Part shown: positions 24,328 through 32,265 of the stretch, one piece after another | How the letters are laid out: each line of letters starts with the position of its first letter | Position numbering within the stretch: position 1 is the first letter of the stretch | Assembly: GCF_002240355.1 (NCBI RefSeq) | Contig: NZ_CP016353.1 | Location: 3,460,501-3,524,500 of the forward strand | Source: Prauserella marina | GTDB lineage: Bacteria; Actinomycetota; Actinomycetes; Mycobacteriales; Pseudonocardiaceae | Reading direction: 5' to 3' | Length of the DNA stretch: 64,000 nt | Notes under the pieces: generated by a model | What the model saw: the letters and a program-made list of their open reading frames with translations, nothing else | Database searches by the model: none | What the model was told of the DNA's origin: nothing | Position numbers and translations under genes: made by a program

Positions 24328-25479
24328 ATGGCCGAGGCTTACCTCGTTGACGCGGTCCGCACGCCGGTCACCAAACGCGGAGGCGGGCTGGCCGCCATCC
24401 ATTCCGCCGACCTCGGCGCGCACGTGCTGTCCGCGCTGATGAACCGCGCCGGTGTCGACCCGGCCGCGGTGGAGGACGTCATCCTCGGCTGCGTGGACAC
24501 CATCGGCTCCCAGGCAGGCGACATCGCCCGCACCGCGTGGCTCGCCGCGGGACTTCCCGAGGAAGTACCCGGGGTGACGGTCGACCGGCAGTGCGGATCG
24601 TCGCAACAGGCGGTGCACTTCGCGGCACAGGCCGTGCTCAGCGGAACCGCCGACGTCGTCGTCGCCGGCGGGGTGCAGAACATGAGTGCCGTCCCCATCT
24701 CCGCGGCCATGACGACGGGCCGGCAATTCGGCTTCCCCGATCCCTTCTCCGGTTCCGAGGGCTGGGTGCGGCGCTACGGCGATGTGCCGGTCTCGCAGTT
24801 CAGGTCGGCGGAAATGATCGCGCGCAAATGGGGCATCAGCAGGCGCGACATGGAGGAGTTCGCCCTGCACAGCCACGAAAAGGCGGTCACGGCGATCGGC
24901 GAGGGCCGGTTCGTCCGCGAGATCGTCCCGCTCGGCGAGGCGAACGTGGACACGTGTCCAAGGGCGACCACCTCACTGGAGAAGATGGCCGCGCTGACGC
25001 CCCTGGAAGAAGGTGGCAGCGTCACCGCCGCCGTATCGAGCCAGATCTGCGACGGCGCGGCGGCACTGCTGGTCATGTCGGAGCGGGCGGTGCGCGAGCA
25101 CGGGGTAACGCCACGGGCGCGCATCCACCACATTTCGGTGCGGGCCGCCGACCCGGTGTGGATGCTCACCGCACCCATTCCCGCGACGGAACGAGCGCTG
25201 GCCCGCACCGGGCTCGGTATCGGCGACATCGACCTCGTCGAGATCAACGAGGCGTTCGCCTCCGTCGTACTGGCCTGGCTACGGGAAAGCGGTGCCGATC
25301 CGGCGAGAGTCAACGTCAACGGCGGCGGCATCGCACTCGGGCATCCGCTCGGGGCTACCGGGGCGAGGCTGATGACCACCCTGCTGCACGAACTCGAACG
25401 CACCGGCGGCCGGTTCGGCCTGCAAACCATGTGCGAAGGCGGAGGACAAGCCAACGTGACGATCCTGGAACGGCTCTGA
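24328..25479 (+). CDS. fadA6: FadA6-like thiolase
   Basis: 383 residues, ATG with GGGAGG upstream. The blocks VDAVRTPVTKRGGGLAAIHSADLG, PEEVPGVTVDRQCGSSQQAVHFAAQA (nucleophile Cys), HISVRAADPVWMLTAPIPATERAL, NGGGIALGHPLGATGARL and LQTMCEGGGQANVTILERL follow FadA6 almost continuously. FadA6 is the KstR2-controlled thiolase for HIP propionyl-chain and ring products. Its stop overlaps the following SDR start by one base (TGATG). Confidence 0.93.
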   Translation: MAEAYLVDAVRTPVTKRGGGLAAIHSADLGAHVLSALMNRAGVDPAAVEDVILGCVDTIGSQAGDIARTAWLAAGLPEEVPGVTVDRQCGSSQQAVHFAAQAVLSGTADVVVAGGVQNMSAVPISAAMTTGRQFGFPDPFSGSEGWVRRYGDVPVSQFRSAEMIARKWGISRRDMEEFALHSHEKAVTAIGEGRFVREIVPLGEANVDTCPRATTSLEKMAALTPLEEGGSVTAAVSSQICDGAAALLVMSERAVREHGVTPRARIHHISVRAADPVWMLTAPIPATERALARTGLGIGDIDLVEINEAFASVVLAWLRESGADPARVNVNGGGIALGHPLGATGARLMTTLLHELERTGGRFGLQTMCEGGGQANVTILERL

Positions 25480-26276
25480 TGGGCGAGCACGACGGCAAGG
25501 CGGTCATCGTCACCGGAGGCACGCGCGGCATCGGCGCCGCCATCAGCCGCCGGTTTCTCGCCGAGGGCGCCGACGTGCTGGTGTGCGGCCGGAACGAGCC
25601 CGCGGACCTGCCCTCCCACGAGGGAAAACGGGCCTCCTTCGTCGCCGCCGACATCCGGCGGCCCGGCGAGGCCGCCTCGGTCGTGCGCGCCTGCGCCGAC
25701 CGCTTCGGCAGGCTGGACGTGCTCGTCAACAACGCGGGCGGCGCGCCACCCGCCGACACGGCGACGATGTCGCCCCGCTTCGTGTCGGCGGTCGTGACAC
25801 TCAACCTGCTGGCCCCGTTCTACGTCGCGCAACCAGCCAACGAGGTGATGCGAAACCAGCGCGAAGGCGGGCTGATCATCAACATCGGCAGCGTCGCGGG
25901 CCGTGATCCGGCGCCGGGCGCGACGGCCTACTCCGCAGCGAAAGCGGGGCTGACGATGCTCACCAAGTCACTCGGCATGGAGTTCGCGCCGAAGGTCAGG
26001 GTCAACCAGGTCACGGTAGGACTCGTGCGCACGGAACTGTCCCACCTCAACTACGGTGACGAGAACGGTCAGGAACAGGTCGCCGCCACGATTCCCATGG
26101 CGAGGATGGCGGAGCCCGACGACGTCGCGGCGGCGTGCCTGCTACTGGCCGCGCCGTCGGCCGGCTACCTCAACGGCACCGAGTTGCTTGTGGACGGTGG
26201 CGGCGAGTTTCCCGCCCGCTATCTGGCGGTGAACCCCTCCCCGCACGAGACGCGGGCGGGCGGGACCCAGCCGTAA
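25479..26276 (+). CDS. Short-chain dehydrogenase in fadA6 operon
   Basis: 265 residues from the ATG overlapping the fadA6 stop. Rossmann motif TGGTRGIGAAISRRF, NNAGGAPP, NIGSVAGRDPAPGATAYSAAK with the catalytic Ser, Tyr and Lys, and the C-terminal VDGGGEFP are all standard. The closest functional match is the SDR group of the KstR2 regulon (Rv3549c-type), but the exact substrate is not recognisable. Translational coupling to FadA6 suggests it supplies the 3-ketoacyl-CoA that FadA6 cleaves. Confidence 0.88.
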   Translation: MGEHDGKAVIVTGGTRGIGAAISRRFLAEGADVLVCGRNEPADLPSHEGKRASFVAADIRRPGEAASVVRACADRFGRLDVLVNNAGGAPPADTATMSPRFVSAVVTLNLLAPFYVAQPANEVMRNQREGGLIINIGSVAGRDPAPGATAYSAAKAGLTMLTKSLGMEFAPKVRVNQVTVGLVRTELSHLNYGDENGQEQVAATIPMARMAEPDDVAAACLLLAAPSAGYLNGTELLVDGGGEFPARYLAVNPSPHETRAGGTQP

Positions 26277-26316
26277 TCCGCTGGCGGCCGGGGCAGCGCT
26301 CGGGCAGGATCGCCGC

Positions 26317-26682
26317 ATGTTCTCAGTGGTGCGCAACGTGGCGACCGACTGTGCGGATGCCTACGAACTGGCTCGGTTCTGGAGCGGGGTGACCGGTTAC
26401 CCGCTGCACCCTGAGGACAAGCCGGGCGAGCCGGAGACGCAGGTGATGCTTCCGGAGGGCCCGTTGCTGCACTTCAACCAGGTGCCGGAGCCGAAGACGA
26501 GCAAGAACCGCATCCACCTGTGCCTGCGCCCCTCGACCTCGCGCGAGGCGGAGATCGCGCGGCTGCTGGAACTCGGAGCCACCTGGGTCGCCGATCACCG
26601 GGAGCCGGACGGCTCGGGCTGGGCCGTTCTCGCCGATCCCGAGGGCAACGAGTTCTGTGTCCTGCGCGCAGAGGTTGCGTGA
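26317..26682 (+). CDS. VOC-family (glyoxalase-like) small protein
   Basis: 121 residues. Two beta-alpha-beta modules typical of the vicinal oxygen chelate fold: CADAYELARFWSGVTGYPL, then RIHLCLRPSTSREAEIARLLELGATWV, ending in SGWAVLADPEGNEFCVL. This ending is the usual glyoxalase-like signature. It follows the SDR by 40 bp in the same direction, so it may be co-transcribed with fadA6. Metal ligands are not clear, and no reaction is proposed. Confidence 0.8.
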   Translation: MFSVVRNVATDCADAYELARFWSGVTGYPLHPEDKPGEPETQVMLPEGPLLHFNQVPEPKTSKNRIHLCLRPSTSREAEIARLLELGATWVADHREPDGSGWAVLADPEGNEFCVLRAEVA

Positions 26683-26690
26683 CTCCAGGG

Positions 26691-27788
26691 TCACAGCCCC
26701 GCCGCGGTACCGATCCTCCGGCGCAGCTCCGACGGCGAACCGAGCAGATGCTGATTCGCCTTGGCCCGCTTGAGGAAAAGGTGGGCGTCGTGTTCGAAGG
26801 TGAACCCGATCCCGCCGTGCAGCTGGACCGACTCGGCGGCCACCCGCATGAAGGTGTCGGCGCACACCGCCTTGGCCAGCGGCGCGAGAACGGCCCGCTC
26901 CCCCGGATCCGACATCGCGGTTTCCACCGCGTACCAGGCCGTCGATTCCGCGCCCTCGACGTCGACCGCGAGATCGGCACAACGGTGCTTGAGTGCCTGG
27001 AACGAGCCGAGCGGCTTGCCGAACTGGTGCCGGACCTTCAGGTACTCGACGGTGGCTTCGAGGCAGGAACGCGCCGCCGCTGCCGACTCGGTGGCCAGCG
27101 CGATCAGCGTCAAGTCCGTCAATAGGTCCACAATGGACTTCATCTTGCTCGATGCCGCGAGCGGGACGGCGGGGGCGTCTGCCAGTTCGACCTCGGCCAG
27201 TGATCTCGTCTGGTCGAGCGTCACCAAGCGATCGGACCGCACTCCCTCGGCCGCACGCTCGACCACGAACAGGCCCGGCCCACCGGCAGTGTCGGCGGCC
27301 ACCAGCAGGGTGTCGACGTGCGCTCCGTGCATGACGGGCGCTGGCCTGCCCCGCAACGTCCAGGCTGCCCCGGTTTCACTCGCGCGAACCGGCCGTTCGC
27401 CGGGAAACGCGATCGAGACGGCGAGTCCGCCCGCCGCGATCGCGCGCAGCAGGCGGTCGGCCTCCCCGGTGTGACACGCCGAGGCCACGGTCGCGGCAAC
27501 CACCGTGGTCAGCAGCGGGGACGGGACGACCCTGCGGCCGAACTCCTCGATGACCACGGCGGCGTCGCCGAATCCCAAACCGAGCCCGCCGCACCGTTCC
27601 GGCACGACGAGCGCCGTCGTGCCCAGCTCCTCGGCGCAGCGCCGCCACAACGCCGCGTCGTAGCCCCGCTCACTCGCCATCGCCGCGCGCACCTGAGCCG
27701 AATCCGAGTACCTTTCCAGGAAATCGGCCACGGTACGGCGCATGTCACGTCGCTCGTCCGCGTGCGTCGCGGTGCCGTGCTGCTTCAC
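26691..27788 (-). CDS. Acyl-CoA dehydrogenase, likely partner subunit of FadE30
   Basis: 365 residues from GTG 27788, nine bases after the FadE30 stop. Acyl-CoA dehydrogenase layout with YLKVRHQFGKPLGSFQALKHRCADLAVDVEGA and the C-terminal VQLHGGIGFTFEHDAHLFLKRAKANQHLLGS. The middle part is less conserved, as in non-catalytic subunits of alpha2beta2 steroid dehydrogenases. Adjacency to FadE30 suggests a heteromeric enzyme, which would be unlike the mycobacterial locus where fadE30 has no such neighbour. Confidence 0.86.
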   Translation of the reverse strand: MKQHGTATHADERRDMRRTVADFLERYSDSAQVRAAMASERGYDAALWRRCAEELGTTALVVPERCGGLGLGFGDAAVVIEEFGRRVVPSPLLTTVVAATVASACHTGEADRLLRAIAAGGLAVSIAFPGERPVRASETGAAWTLRGRPAPVMHGAHVDTLLVAADTAGGPGLFVVERAAEGVRSDRLVTLDQTRSLAEVELADAPAVPLAASSKMKSIVDLLTDLTLIALATESAAAARSCLEATVEYLKVRHQFGKPLGSFQALKHRCADLAVDVEGAESTAWYAVETAMSDPGERAVLAPLAKAVCADTFMRVAAESVQLHGGIGFTFEHDAHLFLKRAKANQHLLGSPSELRRRIGTAAGL

Positions 27789-27797
27789 CCGCTCACC

Positions 27798-28979
27798 TCA
27801 CCGGGGCAGGCCGAGCATGCGCTCGGCGATGATGTTGCGCTGCACTTCATTGGTGCCGCCGTAGATCGTGTCCGCGCGGGTGTAGAGGAACAACCGCTGC
27901 GCGTCGGTCAGCTCGTACGGCGCCCCTTCGGTAACGAGCGCGCCGGTGCCCGCTACGTCGACGGCGAGCTCACCGAGATCGCGATGCCAGTTGGCCCATT
28001 GCAGCTTCGAGATGGAACCCTCGAAGCCAGGCGCGCCATCTCCCGAGGAGGCCAGCGTCCTGATCGCCGTGTAGCGCATGACTTTCAGCCCGATCCAGGC
28101 GTCGACGAGGCGGGCACACAACGCGGGATCGTCGAGCGCGCCGGTCGCTCGCGCGGTCTCGACGACGGCGGTCAGTTCACGCTCGAAACCGATCTGCTGG
28201 CCCAGCGTGGCGACCCCGCGTTCGAAAGCCAGCGTGCCCATCGCCACTCGCCAGCCCTCGCCCTCGTCGCCGACCCTGTTCTCGACGCCGGTCAGCGCGC
28301 CGTCGAAGAACACCTCGTTGAACTCCGAGGTGCCGGTGATCTGCACGATGGGCCGCACCCGGATCCCCGGCTGCGCCATGGGCACGAGCAGGTAGGAAAG
28401 ACCACGGTGCCGATCTTGCGCGGGATCGGTGCGCGCGATGACGAAACACCAGTCGGCGATGTGCGCGAGCGAAGTCCACACCTTCTGACCGTCGAGCACG
28501 TACTCCTCGCCACGCACAGCCGCCTTCGTGCGCACACCGGCGAGGTCGGAGCCCGCTCCCGGCTCCGAGTAACCCTGGCACCACAACACCTCGCCGCTCA
28601 GGATGCCGGGCAGGAACCGGTCCTGCTGTTCGGGCGTGCCGAACGCGAGCAACGTGGGACCGACGAGTTGCTCGCTCATATGGCCGAGCCGCCCCGGCCC
28701 TCCCGCTCTCGCGTACTCCTCGTGAAAGATCACCTGGCGGGTCAGCGACGCTCCCCTGCCGCCCTTGTCGACCGGCCAGCCGAGGCCGATCCAGTTGCCG
28801 TCGCCGAGCCTGCGTTCCCACTCCCTGCGCCGCTCCAGCGCCTCGTGCTCCCTGCCGGGGCCACCGGTACCGACGATGTCGGCGAAGTCCCCGTGCAGGT
28901 GTTCGACGAGCCAGGCCCGCACCTCGGCCCTGAACAGTTCGTCCTCGGGGCTCACCGTGAGGTCACCGGTCACCGTCAT
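27798..28979 (-). CDS. fadE30: FadE30-like acyl-CoA dehydrogenase
   Basis: 393 residues, ATG overlapping the SDR stop (ATGA); the open frame running further upstream is antisense-like read-through and was rejected. Blocks GGPGREHEALERRREWERRLG, LWCQGYSEPGAGSDLAGVRTKA, VWTSLAHIADWCFVIART, IVQITGTSEFNEVFFD, TLGQQIGFERELTAVVE and TRADTIYGGTNEVQRNIIAERMLGLPR match FadE30. FadE30 desaturates the propionyl chain of HIP-CoA-type thioesters at the start of C/D-ring breakdown. Confidence 0.93.
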   Translation of the reverse strand: MTVTGDLTVSPEDELFRAEVRAWLVEHLHGDFADIVGTGGPGREHEALERRREWERRLGDGNWIGLGWPVDKGGRGASLTRQVIFHEEYARAGGPGRLGHMSEQLVGPTLLAFGTPEQQDRFLPGILSGEVLWCQGYSEPGAGSDLAGVRTKAAVRGEEYVLDGQKVWTSLAHIADWCFVIARTDPAQDRHRGLSYLLVPMAQPGIRVRPIVQITGTSEFNEVFFDGALTGVENRVGDEGEGWRVAMGTLAFERGVATLGQQIGFERELTAVVETARATGALDDPALCARLVDAWIGLKVMRYTAIRTLASSGDGAPGFEGSISKLQWANWHRDLGELAVDVAGTGALVTEGAPYELTDAQRLFLYTRADTIYGGTNEVQRNIIAERMLGLPR

Positions 28980-29851
28980 GCTCCGTACACCGGTGCGGGC
29001 GCCTCGGACTTCGCCAGCAGGTCCTCGATGACGGGGCCCAGTTCGCGCGCCTCCCACCGCGTGTTCTTCGAGGCGGCGACACCGTGGCGCCAGCCGTCGG
29101 CGAGTGACACCTCGCCGCCCGCGATCTCGAAGACCCTTCCGGTGACTCCAGCCGCTTCCGTGCTGCCGAGCCAGGCCACGAGCGGCGAGACGTTCGCGGG
29201 GTCCATGGCGTCGAAGCCGTGCTCTGGCTTTGCCATGGTCTCGGCGAAGACCGCCTCGGTCATCGGCGTGCGCGCGGAGGGGGCGATGGCGTTGACCACG
29301 ATGCCGTAGCGGGCCATCTCGACGGCCGCGATCTGGGTGAGCACCGCGATGCCCGCCTTCGCGGCCGCGTAGTTGCCCTGGCCGACGCTGCCGAGCAGCC
29401 CCGCGCCCGACGAGGTGTTGACGACGCGGGCCGCGACGGGCTCTCCCGCCTTCGCCTTCTCCCGCCAGTAGGCTGCCGCGTGCCGCAGCGGCGCGAAGTG
29501 CCCTTTCAGGTCGACCCTGAGCACGTCGTCCCATTCCCGCTCGGTCATCGTGACCAGCATGCGGTCCCTGTTGATGCCCGCGTTGTTGACCAGGGTGTCC
29601 AGCGTGCCGTAGGTGTCGACGGCGAGGTTCACCAACGTTTCGGCGTAGTCCCATGTCGCGACGTCGCCCACGCTGGCGACGGCCTCGCCGCCGTCGGCGT
29701 TGATCTCGTCGGCGAGCGCGCGAACGGCGGCACCAGTGTCGTTGAGCACGAGGCGAGCTCCCTGCCTCGCGAATTCCCGCGCGTGGGCTCTTCCGAGCCC
29801 TTGCCCGGCGCCGGTGATGATCACCGATCGCCCTGCGCACACCCCCGTCAT
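28976..29851 (-). CDS. Short-chain dehydrogenase upstream of fadE30
   Basis: 291 residues from ATG 29851 with GAGG eight bases upstream; GTG 29860 is possible but lacks spacing for a ribosome site. TGAGQGLGRAHAREFARQGA, NNAGINRDRMLVTMTEREWDDVLRV, NTSSGAGLLGSVGQGNYAAAK and a long C-terminal tail (GWRHGVAASKNTRWEARELGPVIEDLLA) fit the type of SDR that forms the dehydrogenase part of peroxisomal-like multifunctional enzymes. It heads the fadE30 operon under operator 6. A 3-hydroxyacyl-CoA substrate is inferred. Confidence 0.87.
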   Translation of the reverse strand: MTGVCAGRSVIITGAGQGLGRAHAREFARQGARLVLNDTGAAVRALADEINADGGEAVASVGDVATWDYAETLVNLAVDTYGTLDTLVNNAGINRDRMLVTMTEREWDDVLRVDLKGHFAPLRHAAAYWREKAKAGEPVAARVVNTSSGAGLLGSVGQGNYAAAKAGIAVLTQIAAVEMARYGIVVNAIAPSARTPMTEAVFAETMAKPEHGFDAMDPANVSPLVAWLGSTEAAGVTGRVFEIAGGEVSLADGWRHGVAASKNTRWEARELGPVIEDLLAKSEAPAPVYGA

Positions 29852-29914
29852 CGCGGCCACCTCACAGCGTCGACGTCACGTCCGCCCAGCCAACCACACG
29901 CCAAGCCGAACAAG

Positions 29915-29924
29915 CAAGCGCTTG
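29915..29924. promoter_or_regulatory. KstR2-type operator 6 (CAAGCGCTTG)
   Basis: Perfect palindrome, context AGCAAGCGCTTGGT, 64 bp upstream of the minus-strand SDR/fadE30 operon start. It is the first of two operators in the 325-bp divergent region 29852-30176. Confidence 0.86.
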
Positions 29925-29965
29925 GTTGACCTAGCTCGGCGCTCCCCTCGCGAGCCCCCCGTCCA

Positions 29966-30049
29966 GGACGCCGACATCCGCACTCACGTCACCGAGATCC
30001 GCACTCAGGTCGCCGAGATCCGCGCTCACGTCACCGGCATCCGCGTTCG
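29966..30049 (-). repeat. 21-bp tandem repeat array B
   Basis: Four 21-bp units start at 29966, 29987, 30008 and 30029, each with the plus-strand core CCGAGATCCGCACTCA or a close variant. Read toward the minus-strand fadE30 operon the core is GAGTGCGGATCTCGG. The array begins 42 bp beyond operator 6. Confidence 0.82.
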
Positions 30050-30122
30050 GACCCAGCCGGGCGGCCTCCGCGCTACGCCGGCGGGCAGTTGACGCCCACC
30101 GAACGCCCCCATATCATCCGGC

Positions 30123-30132
30123 CAAGCGCTTG
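30123..30132. promoter_or_regulatory. KstR2-type operator 7 (CAAGCGCTTG)
   Basis: Perfect palindrome, context GCCAAGCGCTTGCTTG, 45 bp upstream of the plus-strand SDR at 30177. The 5' A of the extended consensus is replaced by G. Confidence 0.84.
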
Positions 30133-30176
30133 CTTGACGAACGAGCGGGTGACGCACCACGAAGGCGGGGTGGCCG

Positions 30177-30947
30177 GTGATCGAGGGCGCGGCTCGCGAC
30201 GGCGTCGCACTGGTCACCGGAGGCACCGGCGGGATCGGGTCGGCCGTGTGCAAGCTGCTCGCCGAGCGAGGTTCGGCCGTCGCCTTCACCTACCGGGCCA
30301 ACGCGGAGGCTGCCGACACGCTCACCGCGGCACTCACGGCGAGCGGCGTCACCGCTGATTCGATCGCCGCGGACCTCACCGATCCGTCCACTGTCGACGG
30401 ATACGCCGAGACGTTGCGCGCCAGGTTCGGCGCCATCCACACCGTGATCCACGCGGCCGGGCCGCACATCCCGATGATTCACCTGTCGCGGGTCGACCCC
30501 GGCCGCTATGCCCAGCATCTCGGGCAGGAGGCCGCCGCGTTCTTCAACGTCGTGCACGCGGTGTTGCCCTCGCTGCGCGAGAGCAAGGGCAGCGTCGTCG
30601 CGATCACCACGGCGGCGACCCACCGCTACCCCGTCAGGGACGGGCTTTCCGCGAGCCCCAAGGCCGCGGTCGAGTCGCTGGTGCGCGCGTTCGCCGCCGA
30701 GGAGGGCAGGTTCGGCGTGCGATTCAACAGCGTCGGCCCCGGAATGCTCACCGAAGGGATGGCCGAGCGGCTGATCAGCTCAGGCGAACTCGACGATCGC
30801 GCGCTGGCCGTCGCGAAGGCCAACATCCCGTTGCGCAGGTTCGGCGACGCGGGAGACGTGGCAAGGGCCGCGGTGTTCCTCGCCTCGGAGCAGGCGGGTT
30901 TCATCACCGGGCAGAAGCTCGACGTCGACGGCGGTTACGGCGTCTGA
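30177..30947 (+). CDS. Short-chain dehydrogenase-like protein lacking the catalytic tyrosine
   Basis: 256 residues from GTG 30177. The nucleotide-binding motif TGGTGGIGSAVCKLL and the C-terminal FLASEQAGFITGQKLDVDGGYGV are those of a 3-oxoacyl reductase-like SDR. At the active site the sequence is RDGLSASPKAAVE, so lysine 162 remains but the position four before it, normally tyrosine, is serine 158. Related actinobacterial SDRs with this form exist, so it may be a divergent subfamily. It is the first gene of a three-gene KstR2-type unit. Confidence 0.83.
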   Translation: MIEGAARDGVALVTGGTGGIGSAVCKLLAERGSAVAFTYRANAEAADTLTAALTASGVTADSIAADLTDPSTVDGYAETLRARFGAIHTVIHAAGPHIPMIHLSRVDPGRYAQHLGQEAAAFFNVVHAVLPSLRESKGSVVAITTAATHRYPVRDGLSASPKAAVESLVRAFAAEEGRFGVRFNSVGPGMLTEGMAERLISSGELDDRALAVAKANIPLRRFGDAGDVARAAVFLASEQAGFITGQKLDVDGGYGV

Positions 30948-30987
30948 GCACGACACCGCTCCGGGGAACCGACGACGGGAGACGACG

Positions 30988-31737
30988 ATGACCACAGTGG
31001 CCAGAGCACCGTTCGGGTTCGGCGCCGGTGATGTCGTCGTGGTCACCGGCGCGGCGAGCGGGATCGGCAAGGCCGTCGCACTGCGCGCGGCTGAGGCGGG
31101 CCTGACGGTCGCGGCCTGGGACGTCAACCAAGCCGGGGTCGCCGCCACGGTCGCCGACATCGCGCGGACCGGTGGGACCGCGCACGCCATCACCGCCGAC
31201 GTCAGCGAAGCCGCCGATGTCGAACGCGGGCTGGCTCGCAGCCGCGAACTGGGGACGATACGGCACCTCGTCAACAACGCGGGTCCTTCCTCGGCTGTCG
31301 AACTGGAATTCGAGGAGGCGCTGCGGATCTCGGTGGGCAGCATGCGCCGCATGGTGGACTCGTGGCTGGCCACGGGCGCGCCGGATGGCGCTTCGCTGGT
31401 CAACATCGCCTCCGTGGCCGGCAATGTCATCGGTACCGCGTCAGACTGGTATTGCGCCGGCAAGTCCGCCATCACGGGCTACACCAGGCATCTCGCCGCC
31501 TACCGCGGTCACGAGGTCCGGGCCAACGCGGTCGCTCCTGGCATGACGGACACTCCCCGGCTCGCCGGATTCGCGGCAAGCGACGTCGGCAAACGGGTAC
31601 TCGGCCGGATCCCGTTGCACCGCATGGGAACCCCGGACGACATCGCGTGGCCGGTGCTGTTCCTGCTTTCCCCGCTCGCCGCCTACGTCAACGGCGCGTT
31701 CGTCCCGGTCGACGGCGGGTGGACGGTGACCCAGTGA
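30988..31737 (+). CDS. Short-chain dehydrogenase
   Basis: 249 residues. TGAASGIGKAVALRAAEAG, NNAGPSSAVELEFE, NIASVAGNVIGTASDWYCAGKSA (catalytic Tyr and Lys in YCAGK) and the ending YVNGAFVPVDGGWTVTQ describe a complete classical SDR. It lies 40 bp after the tyrosine-less SDR and is translationally coupled to the next SnoaL-like gene (GTGA). Located in the regulon, it probably oxidises or reduces a steroid-derived hydroxyl group, but the substrate is unknown. Confidence 0.87.
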   Translation: MTTVARAPFGFGAGDVVVVTGAASGIGKAVALRAAEAGLTVAAWDVNQAGVAATVADIARTGGTAHAITADVSEAADVERGLARSRELGTIRHLVNNAGPSSAVELEFEEALRISVGSMRRMVDSWLATGAPDGASLVNIASVAGNVIGTASDWYCAGKSAITGYTRHLAAYRGHEVRANAVAPGMTDTPRLAGFAASDVGKRVLGRIPLHRMGTPDDIAWPVLFLLSPLAAYVNGAFVPVDGGWTVTQ

Positions 31738-32258
31738 CGGCCGCACGCGACTCGGAACACAACGACCGCCACGAAATTCACCAGGTGGTGCTGCGCTACT
31801 GCCGCGGTGTCGACCGGCTCGATCTCGGCCTCGTCCGCTCCGCCTATCACGCAGAGGGCATCGACCATCACACCGGTTTCGACGGCACGGCAGACGAGTA
31901 CGTCGACTGGCTGGCCGGTGCCCTGCAACGGTTTTCCGGCACCATGCACATCGTCGGCAACCATATCGCGGAGCTGCACGGTGACTACGCGGTCAGCGAA
32001 ACCTACGGGACGGCGGTGCACTGGGGCGATCCCGGCGACGACCCCCGCCGCAATTTCACCAGCGGTTTCCGCTACGTCGATCTCATGACCCGCCGCCAGA
32101 GCAGGTGGGCGATCAGCGAGCGCTGGGCGGTCCGGGAATGGACCCGTTCGGACGCGGGCAGGCTCCTGGCCAAGGAAGGCAAGGGTCCTTCCGGTCGCAG
32201 GGACGGCACCGATCCGCTCTACCTCGCGACGGCTCGTGCGAGCGCGGGGCCGTCCTGA
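31734..32258 (+). CDS. SnoaL-like (NTF2 fold) protein
   Basis: 174 residues from a GTG overlapping the SDR stop. The N-terminal part HEIHQVVLRYCRGVDRLDLGLVRSAYHAEGIDHHTGFDGTADEYVDWL is typical of SnoaL_4 domain proteins, small alpha+beta barrels that act as isomerases, dehydratases or cyclases, or as binding proteins. A basic C-terminal tail (about residues 135-174) is less conserved. It is part of the SDR-SDR-SnoaL unit under operator 7. No reaction can be assigned; steroid ketosteroid-isomerase-like chemistry is possible since that enzyme shares the fold. Confidence 0.82.
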   Translation: MTAARDSEHNDRHEIHQVVLRYCRGVDRLDLGLVRSAYHAEGIDHHTGFDGTADEYVDWLAGALQRFSGTMHIVGNHIAELHGDYAVSETYGTAVHWGDPGDDPRRNFTSGFRYVDLMTRRQSRWAISERWAVREWTRSDAGRLLAKEGKGPSGRRDGTDPLYLATARASAGPS

Positions 32259-32265
32259 CCCCGCG

